A stretch of DNA of 64,000 nt from Patulibacter americanus DSM 16676. GTDB lineage: Bacteria; Actinomycetota; Thermoleophilia; Solirubrobacterales; Solirubrobacteraceae. Below are positions 16,755-23,989 of this stretch, piece after piece. Every line of letters starts with the position of its first letter. The stretch's first letter is position 1. The notes beneath the pieces are model-generated. The model did not search any database. It was given only the letters and a program-made list of their open reading frames with translations, and was not told where the DNA came from. The position numbers were made by a program, and so were the translations under genes. The DNA is taken from positions 400,975 through 464,974 of the forward strand of contig NZ_ATUD01000002.1 of assembly GCF_000420025.1 (NCBI RefSeq). The letters run 5' to 3'.

Positions 16755-17719
16755 TCGTCACGCTGACCCCGAACCCCAGCCTGGACCGCACGGTGCACCT
16801 CGACCGGCTCGAGCGCGGGCACGTGCACCGCGCGCGGCGCGAGAACGAGGAGCCCAGCGGCAAGGGCGTGAACGTGACCCGCGCGCTGGCCGCCAACGGG
16901 GTCCGCTCCGTCGCGGTGCTGCCCGTCGGCGGGGCGGCGGGGGAGGAGATCGCCGCCCGGCTCCGTGCGGCCGGCGTCGCGCACGTCGGCGTGCCCGTGG
17001 CCGGCGCCGTGCGCGCCAACGTCTCGCTCGTCGAGGCGGACGGCACCACGACGAAGATCAACGGCCCCGGACCCGCGCTGTCGGCGGACGAGAACGCAGC
17101 CCTGCTCGACGCCGTCGGGCGGGCCGCCGCCGACGGTGCCGCCTGGGTCGTCGGCGCGGGCAGCCTGCCGCCGGGTGCCGACCCGGCGCTCTACGCCGCG
17201 GCCGCCGAGGTCTCCCGCGACGCGGGCGCCCGCTTCGCCCTGGACAGCTCCGGCGCGGCCCTCGCGGCCGGGCTCGAGGGCCGTCCGGACGTCGTCAAGC
17301 CGAACGTCGACGAGCTCGCCGAGGCGGTCGACGCGCCGGTCCTGACCGTCGGCGACGCGGTCGCCGGAGCCCGGGCGCTCCTGGCGCGGGGAGCGCGCAC
17401 CGTGCTCGTCAGCCTCGGACCGGACGGCGCGCTGCTCGTGGACGCCGAAGGCGCACGGCACGCCGAGGCCGAGGCCCCCGTCGTCCGCAGCACCGTGGGC
17501 GCGGGCGACGCGCTGCTGGCCGGGTACGTGGCGGCGCCGGACGGCGCCGACCCCCTGCGCTGGGCGCTCGCGTGGGCGACGGCTGCGGTGGGCGTGGAGG
17601 GGAGCGCGGTGCCCTGGGTGGGGGCGGAGGGCCTGGCGCGGGTGCGGATTGGCGTCCCGGACGTCGCGCGCGAGTTGCGCGATCCCGCGCTGTGCCCGGC
17701 GGTGCCCTCCGGACGCTGA
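16751..17719 (+). CDS. 1-phosphofructokinase / tagatose-6-phosphate kinase family (PfkB)
   Basis: A 322-residue PfkB kinase of the FruK/LacC group: VIVTLTPNPSLDRTVHLDRL at the N-terminus, SGKGVNVTRALAANG near residue 37, VVGAGSLPPGADP, KPNVDELAEAV, and the catalytic GAGDALLAGY near residue 250 with the general-base Asp. It adds a second phosphate to a hexose monophosphate, giving the substrate of the class II aldolase encoded next door. The FGGY kinase, rather than a PTS, may supply the first phosphate. It starts with GTG overlapping the DeoR stop. Confidence 0.85.
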   Translation: MIVTLTPNPSLDRTVHLDRLERGHVHRARRENEEPSGKGVNVTRALAANGVRSVAVLPVGGAAGEEIAARLRAAGVAHVGVPVAGAVRANVSLVEADGTTTKINGPGPALSADENAALLDAVGRAAADGAAWVVGAGSLPPGADPALYAAAAEVSRDAGARFALDSSGAALAAGLEGRPDVVKPNVDELAEAVDAPVLTVGDAVAGARALLARGARTVLVSLGPDGALLVDAEGARHAEAEAPVVRSTVGAGDALLAGYVAAPDGADPLRWALAWATAAVGVEGSAVPWVGAEGLARVRIGVPDVARELRDPALCPAVPSGR

Positions 17720-17790
17720 GGACGGACCCGAACGTTCAGCGTCGCGCCCGGGCCCGCTGCGCCGGCGCGGAGGTGGGCGGGACGAGCCCG

Positions 17791-18723
17791 CTAGAGCTCG
17801 CTGCGGCGCGGCGGGTCGGCGCCCGGCCGCGTGCAGGTGCGGGCGGCCACGAGGCAGGCGAAGGTCGCGGCCTCGACGACGAGGTCCGTCCGGCCCAGCC
17901 CTTCCCGGCCCAGGCCGCGCTCGTGCCACCAGGCGACGAAGCCCCCGAGGAACGCGTCGCCCGCGCCGATGGTGTCGACGACCTCGACGCGCGGCGCCTC
18001 GACGGCCAGCGTCTGCCCGCCCGCGACGACGAGCGCGCCGTCACCGCCCAGGGTCACGAGTCCGACGGCGTCGGAGCGGTCCCGGAGCAGGTCGCGCATC
18101 GCGTCGGCGGGGGAGAGACCCGGTCGCAGCCAGGCCAGGTCGTCGTCGCTGGCCTTCACGACGTCGGCGCGGCGCAGCACCCGCTCCAGCCGCGCGCGGT
18201 ACGCGGGCTCGTCGGGGATCGCGGAGGGCCGGCAGTTCGGGTCCAGCAGGACGAGCGTGTCGTCGGCCGCACCGGCGACGAGGCCCTCGAGGGTGTCCGC
18301 GACGGGCTGAAGCACCAGGCCGAGCGTGCCGACGCAGAGCGCCGCGACCCGGTCGGGCAGGACGGACGCGGCCTCGGCCGGCGTCAAGCCCGCGGCCGAG
18401 GTGCTGTCGACGTAGAACCCGTAGCGGGCCGCGCCGTCGCTTCCGACGTCGGCGAGCGCGAGCGTCGTCGGATCGTCCGTGAGCACCGCGGTGGAGAGGT
18501 CCACGCCGTCGGCCAGGAGGGCGCTCTGCAGCCGGCGGCCGAAGCGGTCGGAGGAGAGCCGGCCCAGGTACGCGGCGGGCGCCCCGAGGCGGGCGGCGGC
18601 GCGGGCGGCGTTGAACGGGCCCCCACCGGGGTGGGCGTCCAGCGCGTCGTCCGGGCCGAGCACGAGGTCGACGAGCGCCTCGCCCGCGACGACCACGGGA
18701 CCTGCTGCGTGCCGCTCGTCCAT
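17791..18723 (-). CDS. PfkB-family sugar kinase (fructokinase/FrlD-like)
   Basis: A 310-residue ribokinase-fold kinase. The N-terminal VVVAGEALVDLVLG and PGGGPFNAARAAARLGAP motifs and the C-terminal VVDTIGAGDAFLGGFVAW (catalytic Asp in GAGD) are clear. It resembles fructokinases; fructoselysine 6-kinase (FrlD) is in the same family, and the FrlC-like epimerase gene nearby makes that alternative worth testing. ATG 18723 is preferred to the in-frame ATG at 18756 because TACCAT (minus strand, 18731-18736) lies 7 nt upstream and the longer start would lie within the operator region. It is divergent from the MFS gene. Confidence 0.8.
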   Translation of the reverse strand: MDERHAAGPVVVAGEALVDLVLGPDDALDAHPGGGPFNAARAAARLGAPAAYLGRLSSDRFGRRLQSALLADGVDLSTAVLTDDPTTLALADVGSDGAARYGFYVDSTSAAGLTPAEAASVLPDRVAALCVGTLGLVLQPVADTLEGLVAGAADDTLVLLDPNCRPSAIPDEPAYRARLERVLRRADVVKASDDDLAWLRPGLSPADAMRDLLRDRSDAVGLVTLGGDGALVVAGGQTLAVEAPRVEVVDTIGAGDAFLGGFVAWWHERGLGREGLGRTDLVVEAATFACLVAARTCTRPGADPPRRSEL

Positions 18724-18731
18724 GGCGGGTA

Positions 18732-18746
18732 TGGTAGCGCTATCAG
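18732..18746. promoter_or_regulatory. LacI-type operator, copy 1
   Basis: TGGTAGCGCTATCAG is centred on AGCGCT and overlaps the presumed -10 of the PfkB kinase gene (TACCAT, 18731-18736, minus strand). It is 39 bp before the divergent MFS start, so one bound repressor could block both. It is identical over 15 bp to the copy at 31355. It resembles operators of the CelR type (TGGGAGCGCTCCCA). Confidence 0.75.
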
Positions 18747-18785
18747 TCGACGTCATCGCCCATCCATCATGCCGGAGCGCGCGCC

Positions 18786-19949
18786 GTGTCCGTGAGTGCC
18801 GTCCGCACGCTGGCCCGACCAGGGGTCGGCGCCCTCGTCGGGAGCTCGCTCCTCGGCCGCATGCCGCTGGGGATGACCCTCGCGCTGCTGCTGCTCGTGC
18901 GGGAGTCGACGGGCTCGTTCGGCCCCGCCGGCGTCGTCGTCGGGGCCTTCGGCCTGGCCACCGCCGCGGCCGCACCGCTGCTCGGCCGCCTCGTCGATCG
19001 CGCGGGGCAGATCCGTGTGCTGCTGCCGTGCGCCGTGCTCGAGTCCGCGATCCTCGTGGGCCTCGTCGTCGCGGCGCGCGCCGACGCGCCGATCGCCGGC
19101 ATGGTCCTGCTCGGGGCGGCCGCGGGCGCCGTCCTGCCGCCGATCTCGGCCTGTCTGCGCGCGCTGTGGCCCGAGATCGTGACGGACCCGGACGAGCGCG
19201 AGGCCGCCTTCGCGCTGGACGCCACCGTGCAGGAGGTCATCTGGACCACCGGCCCGCTCGTGGCCGGCGGCATCATCACGGTCTTCTCGCCGTCCGCCGC
19301 CGTGCTGCTGATGGCGTTCGTGACCCTGGTGGGCACGGTGTGGTTCGTGAGCCTGCCGTTCTCCCGGCGGTGGGTGCCCACGAGCACGGGGAGCTCAGGG
19401 CTCCTGCGGGTGCCGGCCATGCGTCTGCTGCTCGTGACCGCCCTGCTCGCCGGGTTCGCCATGGGTGGCCTCGAGGTCGGGCTGCCGGGCCTGGCGGAGG
19501 AGCTCGACACCCCGGCCGCGACCGGGCTGCTGCTCGGCCTGGGCAGCTTCGGCAGCCTCGTGGGGGGCCTGACCTACGGCTCCCGGGTGTGGGGCTCGCC
19601 CGTGGCGGTCCGGTATGCCGTGTTCCTCGCGCTGGCGGCCCTCTTCACGGCACCCCTCGCGGTCGTGCCGAGCCTCGGCCTGGGTCTCGCCGTCGCGTTC
19701 CTCTCCGGTCTCCCGTGGGCGCCGACCCTCTCCTGCCTCTACTCCCTGACGAGCCGGATGGCTCCGCAGGGCGGGATCACCGAGGCGTTCACCCTCTCCG
19801 GGGCCGCGATCGCCGCCGGGGGCGCCGGGGGCGTGGGCCTCGCCGGGTGGCTGGTGGACCTCGGTGGCTCGCCGGCGGCGTTCGCCCTGGCGGTGGCCGC
19901 GGCGGCGGCCGGATCTGCGGTTGCGGTGGCCGGTCGCAGCCGATATTGA
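18786..19949 (+). CDS. MFS transporter
   Basis: A 387-residue membrane protein with about 12 hydrophobic segments. The loop 2-3 motif is GRLVDRAGQIRVLLP near residue 65, followed by a second six-helix half starting about residue 205. No signature gives the substrate. Its divergent kinase and downstream epimerase, with the same operator on either side, point to a sugar or ketosamine. The start is GTG; a GTG and no ATG is available near the first helix. The stop codon lies inside operator copy 2. Confidence 0.8.
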   Translation: MSVSAVRTLARPGVGALVGSSLLGRMPLGMTLALLLLVRESTGSFGPAGVVVGAFGLATAAAAPLLGRLVDRAGQIRVLLPCAVLESAILVGLVVAARADAPIAGMVLLGAAAGAVLPPISACLRALWPEIVTDPDEREAAFALDATVQEVIWTTGPLVAGGIITVFSPSAAVLLMAFVTLVGTVWFVSLPFSRRWVPTSTGSSGLLRVPAMRLLLVTALLAGFAMGGLEVGLPGLAEELDTPAATGLLLGLGSFGSLVGGLTYGSRVWGSPVAVRYAVFLALAALFTAPLAVVPSLGLGLAVAFLSGLPWAPTLSCLYSLTSRMAPQGGITEAFTLSGAAIAAGGAGGVGLAGWLVDLGGSPAAFALAVAAAAAGSAVAVAGRSRY

Positions 19950-19960
19950 TAGCGCTACCA
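19946..19960. promoter_or_regulatory. LacI-type operator, copy 2
   Basis: TTGATAGCGCTACCA, read on the other strand as TGGTAGCGCTATCAA, differs from copies 1 and 3 at one of 15 positions. It overlaps the MFS stop and lies 57 bp before the epimerase ATG, so the epimerase probably has its own regulated promoter or a roadblock control. Confidence 0.75.
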
Positions 19961-20017
19961 CATGACCTGTGGCCGGCCGGGCCCTCGCCCGGCCGCCGTC
20001 TCCCGAAGAGGATCCTC

Positions 20018-20854
20018 ATGCCCCGACTCGACGCGTCGCAGATCAGCGCCAGCAACTTCAGCTACCTGCGGTTCCCCCTCGAGCGTTGGCTCGACGACAT
20101 GGCCGAGCTCGAGGTGCAGAACGTCGAGCTGTGGGGCGTCTCGCCGCACCTCTACGTCGAGGACGCCCGGCCGGCCGACGTCGAGCGCGTGCGCGCGGCG
20201 ATCGCCGCGCGCGGGCTGAACCTCACGTGCTTCACGCCCGAGCAGGTGATGTACCCGATCAACATCGCGGCGCGCGAGGACCGCATCCGCGAGCGCAGCG
20301 TGGAGTACTTCTTCAAGTGCGTCGAGGCCTGCAACGGCCTCGAGTGCCCCAAGCTCTTCCTGACCCCGGGCTGGGGCTACGTCGGCGAGGACCAGGACGA
20401 GATCTGGAAGCGCTCGGCCGACTCCCTGCGCCGCATCGTCGAGCGGGCCGCCGAGCACGGCGTGACGGCGGTGCTCGAGGCGCTGCAGCCCGTCGAGTCG
20501 CACGTCATCAACAGCTCCGCCCAGCTGTGCCGGATGCTCGACGAGGTCGGGCACCCGGGGATGAAGGCGGCGGTCGACGTCCCGGCGATGGCGGTGGCGG
20601 GGGAGACCGTCGCGGACTACACGAGGGCCTTCGGCGCCGACCTGGCGCACGCGCACTTCGTCGACGGCGCGCCCGACGGCCACCTGGCCTGGGGCGACGG
20701 CGAGCTGCCGATGGAGCGCTACCTGCAGGAGTTCGCCGAGGGCGACTTCACGGGCTACCTCTCCTTCGAGCTGATCGCCTCGCGCTACTGGCTGGACCCG
20801 CTGCCCCCGGTGCGCCAGAGCATCGAGCGCATCAAGGCCGCGCTGGCGGCCTGA
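20018..20854 (+). CDS. Sugar phosphate isomerase/epimerase, FrlC-like
   Basis: A 278-residue TIM-barrel protein of the AP-endonuclease-2/xylose-isomerase-like family. ELEVQNVELWGVSPHLYV, LTCFTPEQVMYPINIAARED, VTAVLEALQPVESHVIN, AVDVPAMAV and LAHAHFVDGAPDGHLAWGDGELP carry the metal-binding Glu, Asp, His and Glu pattern. The segments TPEQ..YPINIA and LEALQPVESHV are close to FrlC, the fructoselysine 3-epimerase, and less close to psicose 3-epimerases. Fructosamine epimerisation is therefore the best guess, with other ketose 3-epimerisation possible. GAGGA 8 nt upstream supports the ATG. Confidence 0.75.
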   Translation: MPRLDASQISASNFSYLRFPLERWLDDMAELEVQNVELWGVSPHLYVEDARPADVERVRAAIAARGLNLTCFTPEQVMYPINIAAREDRIRERSVEYFFKCVEACNGLECPKLFLTPGWGYVGEDQDEIWKRSADSLRRIVERAAEHGVTAVLEALQPVESHVINSSAQLCRMLDEVGHPGMKAAVDVPAMAVAGETVADYTRAFGADLAHAHFVDGAPDGHLAWGDGELPMERYLQEFAEGDFTGYLSFELIASRYWLDPLPPVRQSIERIKAALAA

Positions 20855-20858
20855 GCGA

Positions 20859-20881
20859 CCCCCCGGCGCCCGCGCGGGGGG
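20859..20881. terminator. Bidirectional hairpin between convergent genes
   Basis: CCCCCC (20859-20864) and GGGGGG (20876-20881) can pair around an 11-nt GC-rich loop between the epimerase stop and the TetR stop. There is no T-tract. Confidence 0.45.
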
Positions 20882-20882
20882 G

Positions 20883-21482
20883 CTACGCCCCGGGGGCGGC
20901 GCTGCGCCAGCCGTGGAGGATCGCGCTCAGCGCCTGCACGGCCAAGCGCCGGGCGCGCTCGTTGCCGACGGTGTCGAGGACGCCGAGCGACGCCATGCCG
21001 TGCAGCGTGCCCCAGACGATCTCGCAGGCGTCGGAGAGGTCGCCCAGGTCCACGGCGTGGTGGCCCGACCAGGCCGTCAGCATGTCGCGCAGGAGGTCGT
21101 GGGCCGGCTCGGCCAGCGCCCGGCGCTCCTCGCCGCCGACCGCGGTGCCGTTCATCACCGCGTAGAGGTGCGGGTGGTCCCCGGCGAAGTGCACGTATGC
21201 CTCCGCGGACTCGAGCATGCGCCGGTCGACGTCCGCCTGCCCGAGGGCGTGCTCCAGCTCGGTCGCCATCGCGCGGTGCCCGTGGGCCACGATCTCCTGT
21301 AGCAGCGCGTCCTTGTTGGCGAAGTGCTGGTAGATGACCGGCGCCGTGTACTCCATGTCGGTCGCGACGCGGCGCATTGTCAACGCCGCCACGCCCTCCG
21401 TCTCGAGGACGCCGACGGCCGTCTCGAGGATCCGGTCCCGCAGGTCCGCCCGCTCACGGGCGCGTCGTGTGCTGCTCGGCAT
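20883..21482 (-). CDS. TetR-family transcriptional regulator
   Basis: A 199-residue regulator. The HTH is RILETAVGVLETEGVAALTMRRVATDMEYTAPVIYQHFANKDALLQEI at about residues 19-66, with the canonical YQHFANKDALL ending. The C-terminal ligand domain (TetR_C_33-like, with GTLHGMASLGVLDT) has no readable ligand. It is divergent from the NAD-dependent epimerase gene; two inverted repeats in the 143-bp gap are likely its operators, so it probably represses that gene and itself. Confidence 0.88.
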   Translation of the reverse strand: MPSSTRRARERADLRDRILETAVGVLETEGVAALTMRRVATDMEYTAPVIYQHFANKDALLQEIVAHGHRAMATELEHALGQADVDRRMLESAEAYVHFAGDHPHLYAVMNGTAVGGEERRALAEPAHDLLRDMLTAWSGHHAVDLGDLSDACEIVWGTLHGMASLGVLDTVGNERARRLAVQALSAILHGWRSAAPGA

Positions 21483-21545
21483 CGTTCTCGATTCTCGCGG
21501 TCTGTCGGCAGGGCTGCCTCGAGCGGCCCAGGGGCGCCGTGCTAG

Positions 21546-21579
21546 TCTAACGCTGTTAGATGTTCTACCGACGTTAGAA
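21546..21579. promoter_or_regulatory. Twin TetR operators
   Basis: Two inverted repeats stand 2 bp apart: TCTAACGCTGTTAGA (21546-21560, perfect arms) and TTCTACCGACGTTAGAA (21563-21579, near-perfect arms). They share the half-site GTTAGA and lie between the divergent TetR and epimerase genes. TAAC/GTTA half-sites are typical for TetR regulators. Confidence 0.72.
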
Positions 21580-21585
21580 GGCACC

Positions 21586-21633
21586 ATGCAGCAGCACCTC
21601 ACCCGCACCGTCGAGGGATCCACCCATGGCTGA
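21586..21633 (+). CDS. Possible 15-codon upstream ORF
   Basis: An ATG 6 nt after TTAGAA opens a short frame (MQQHLTRTVEGSTHG) whose TGA overlaps the ATG of the epimerase gene (ATGGCTGA). It has the geometry of a translationally coupled leader peptide. There is no strong ribosome site, so it could be chance. Confidence 0.3.
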   Translation: MQQHLTRTVEGSTHG

Positions 21634-22540
21634 GCACGTCGTCCTCGGGGCCGGAACGATCGGCACGAACGTCGCGCGCCTGCTCGCCGAGCGCGGGGAG
21701 AGCGTCCTGATCGTCACGCGCAGCGGCTCCGGGCCCGAGCACCCGTCCGTGCAACGCGTGGCGGCGGACGCCTCTGACGCCGCGCGTCTCACCGAGCTGA
21801 CGCGCGGCGCGAAGGTCATCTACCACGCGGCGAACCCCGCGTCGTACACGGAGTGGGAGCGCGTGCTGCCGCCCCTGCAGACGGCGGCCATCGCGGCGGC
21901 GCAGGCCAACGACGCCGTCCTCGCCCTCACCGGCAGCCTCTACGCGTACGGGCCGCAGCCGGGCGGGCGGATGGACGAGCACACGCCGATGAGCGCCGTC
22001 GGGCGCAAGGGCCGCCTGCGCCGGCGGCTGTGGGAGCAGGCGCAGGCCGCCGACGTCCGGGCGCTCGAGGTCCGGGGCTCGGACTACGTCGGCAGGGACG
22101 CCGTCGGCATCTACTCCATGGTCCTCGGGCCGGCCCTGGAGAGGGGCAAGACCGCGTGGGCGCCCGCCCACCTCGACATGCCGCACACCTTCACCTACAA
22201 CCGCGACATGGCCCGGGCGCTGGTGGCGCTGGCCGCGGAGGACCGGGCGTGGGGCCGTGCCTGGCACGTCCCCTCCCCGCCGGCGATCACGGTCCGCGAG
22301 CTCGCCGAGCGCTCCGCGGCCGCCGCCGGCAAGCCCCCGCTGAGGCTCGTCGGGATGCCGCGCTTCGTCATGCGCGCCGCCGGCGTGGTCGTCCCGATCG
22401 CCCGCGAGGTCGCGGAGATGGACTACCAGTGGTACGCGCCGTTCGTCATGGACGCCACGGAGACCGCGCGCACCTTCGGCCTGACGGCGACGGACCTCGA
22501 CGTCGTCATCCGCGACCAGGTCGGCGCCACCGCGCCCTGA
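21626..22540 (+). CDS. NAD-dependent epimerase/dehydratase family protein
   Basis: A 304-residue extended-SDR-like Rossmann protein. HVVLGAGTIGTNVARLLAERG at the N-terminus is the NAD(P)-binding loop, VIYHAANPASYTEWERVLPP follows, and the usual YxxxK is replaced by a less clear arrangement around GSLYAYGPQPGG and RKGRLRRRLWEQ. The C-terminal half resembles NAD-dependent sugar epimerases and NmrA-like reductases. The substrate is unknown. It is divergent from a TetR gene and preceded by its presumed operators. An identical hairpin pair flanks the next gene downstream. Confidence 0.75.
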   Translation: MAEHVVLGAGTIGTNVARLLAERGESVLIVTRSGSGPEHPSVQRVAADASDAARLTELTRGAKVIYHAANPASYTEWERVLPPLQTAAIAAAQANDAVLALTGSLYAYGPQPGGRMDEHTPMSAVGRKGRLRRRLWEQAQAADVRALEVRGSDYVGRDAVGIYSMVLGPALERGKTAWAPAHLDMPHTFTYNRDMARALVALAAEDRAWGRAWHVPSPPAITVRELAERSAAAAGKPPLRLVGMPRFVMRAAGVVVPIAREVAEMDYQWYAPFVMDATETARTFGLTATDLDVVIRDQVGATAP

Positions 22541-22549
22541 GTGCCGGAT

Positions 22550-22574
22550 CCCGCCCCGAGAAGCTCGGGGCGGG
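22550..22574 (+). terminator. Hairpin, copy A, after the epimerase gene
   Basis: An 11-bp perfect stem (CCCGCCCCGAG with CTCGGGGCGGG) closes an AAG loop, 9 bp after the epimerase stop. The same sequence recurs at 23956-23982. Confidence 0.7.
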
Positions 22575-22772
22575 GCCCTGGCCTGGACATGACCTTCGTC
22601 GCAGGGACGAGGACGGAACCGCCGGCGGGTGAGGACGTCGCTCCCCCTCGGAGCCGGTGCAGCATGATGGGCTCGGCGGAGCCCCGCGATGGGGCTGCGC
22701 TGTACACCCGCGTGAGAACAGCGAAGACGCTGCTTCGAGACGGCGGGTTCGGCTCCGAAAGAGGGACATCCA

Positions 22773-23915
22773 TTGAGGCTTGGCGCAGAACAGCTGGTGC
22801 GGGCCGTGTCGCTCGCTGCGGAGATCATCGACGATGCGATCGCCGCTGTGGATCGGGAGGAACCGCGGGTGCTCGTGTTCGAGTTCGAGGCCGGACGCGG
22901 GCCCGCGGGTTTCAAGGAGGCGCGGGCCGGGGCGGTGGTTGAGTGGGTCGAGCTGACCGCCGACGAGATCGTGGAGAGCGAGGGGCTGGAGTTGCACCTC
23001 CTGGGGGACCCCTTCGAAGTGCAGACGAGCTGGAACGCCGACACGTTGCTCCCCCAGGGTGCGTGGGATGCCGTCGCGGAGGACCCGGCGGGCGAGATCG
23101 GCCTGGAGCGGTTTCCCGGGCGCCCGACCTGGGGTGAGTGGCTTGCCGTAGCCGCCTGCGGTGCGGTCAACCAGGAGCTGGCGCATATTGAGAGCGGAGC
23201 TTCCGCGCCGGGAGTCGTTGCGGTCCTTCCCGTCTTCGTGGGCGACGACGGGTTGCGGACCCTCGCGCTGCTGGCCCTGGCCGTCGACGGGACGCAGGCC
23301 AGTCGGCTTGGGTTGGATGCGGGACGACCGTCGGCGCCTGGGCCGGCGGCGGGAGGTTCCGAGCCGAGCATGACGCCGCCGGGCGACGCCGCGATCCGCG
23401 CGGTGATCGAGGCGGCGATCCGCGAACGACTCCCGGAGATCGACACGGGGTTCGGGGCCCGTGAGCCCTACGTCGTCGCCGTGCCGATCGCGGCACCGGG
23501 GACGCCGGACGGCGGCGATGCCGGTGCGGGCCGGGTCGGCGGCGTGCGGGCGGAGTCGCTGGAGACGTGGGGCCGCATGCGCGCTGCCGGTGAGGGCCTG
23601 GAGTTCTTCGATTGGTCCATGGTCATCGATCCGCCGCGGGGCGCGCATCGGTGGATGACGGAGGACGCGTGGGACGCGAGGGCCACCGGTCCGTCGCTGT
23701 GGGACGGCCCGGCCGGACTGCCCGATGGGGTGACGCGGGGAGAGCTGCTCGTGGTCGAGGCCTGTCGCGCGATCAACGCCGGGCTCGAGCTCGACGACGC
23801 GCCCCAGGGCGGGCTCGTGGCGGTTCTTCCGATCTCCCTCACCGGTGACGAGGGCGATGAGGACGTCGCCCGCGCAGCACTGAATGGCACGCAACGTCGG
23901 GTCCTGGGGCTTTGA
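22773..23915 (+). CDS. Unknown protein with an internal domain duplication
   Basis: I do not recognise this 380-residue protein. It contains two related halves: residues about 7-180 end PTWGEWLAVAACGAVNQEL...GVVAVLPVFVGDD...DGTQASRLGL, and residues about 205-380 end VTRGELLVVEACRAINAGL...GLVAVLPISLTGDE...NGTQRRVLGL. Each half has an Ala-rich helix, an Asp/Glu-rich stretch and a VLP strand. No signal peptide or membrane segment is visible. The start is TTG with GAGGG 9 nt upstream. Codon use is less GC3-extreme than in neighbours, and two identical hairpins flank the gene, so it may be a later arrival. Confidence 0.65.
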   Translation: MRLGAEQLVRAVSLAAEIIDDAIAAVDREEPRVLVFEFEAGRGPAGFKEARAGAVVEWVELTADEIVESEGLELHLLGDPFEVQTSWNADTLLPQGAWDAVAEDPAGEIGLERFPGRPTWGEWLAVAACGAVNQELAHIESGASAPGVVAVLPVFVGDDGLRTLALLALAVDGTQASRLGLDAGRPSAPGPAAGGSEPSMTPPGDAAIRAVIEAAIRERLPEIDTGFGAREPYVVAVPIAAPGTPDGGDAGAGRVGGVRAESLETWGRMRAAGEGLEFFDWSMVIDPPRGAHRWMTEDAWDARATGPSLWDGPAGLPDGVTRGELLVVEACRAINAGLELDDAPQGGLVAVLPISLTGDEGDEDVARAALNGTQRRVLGL

Positions 23916-23955
23916 CGCACCACCGCACGGAGTAGCCCCCGCCTCCTACCGCCCA

Positions 23956-23982
23956 CCCCGCCCCGAGAAGCTCGGGGCGGGG
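23956..23982. terminator. Hairpin, copy B
   Basis: A 12-bp perfect stem with the loop AAG, identical over about 29 bp to copy A at 22550. It sits between the convergent unknown gene and the LacI gene and can serve both. Confidence 0.7.
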
Positions 23983-23989
23983 CCCGTAC

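Noticed and set aside
14504..17929. A 1141-codon open frame on the minus strand
   Set aside because: It is antisense to the FGGY kinase, DeoR and PfkB kinase genes; its composition (Arg/Ala/Pro-rich, no motifs) is that of a high-GC shadow frame.
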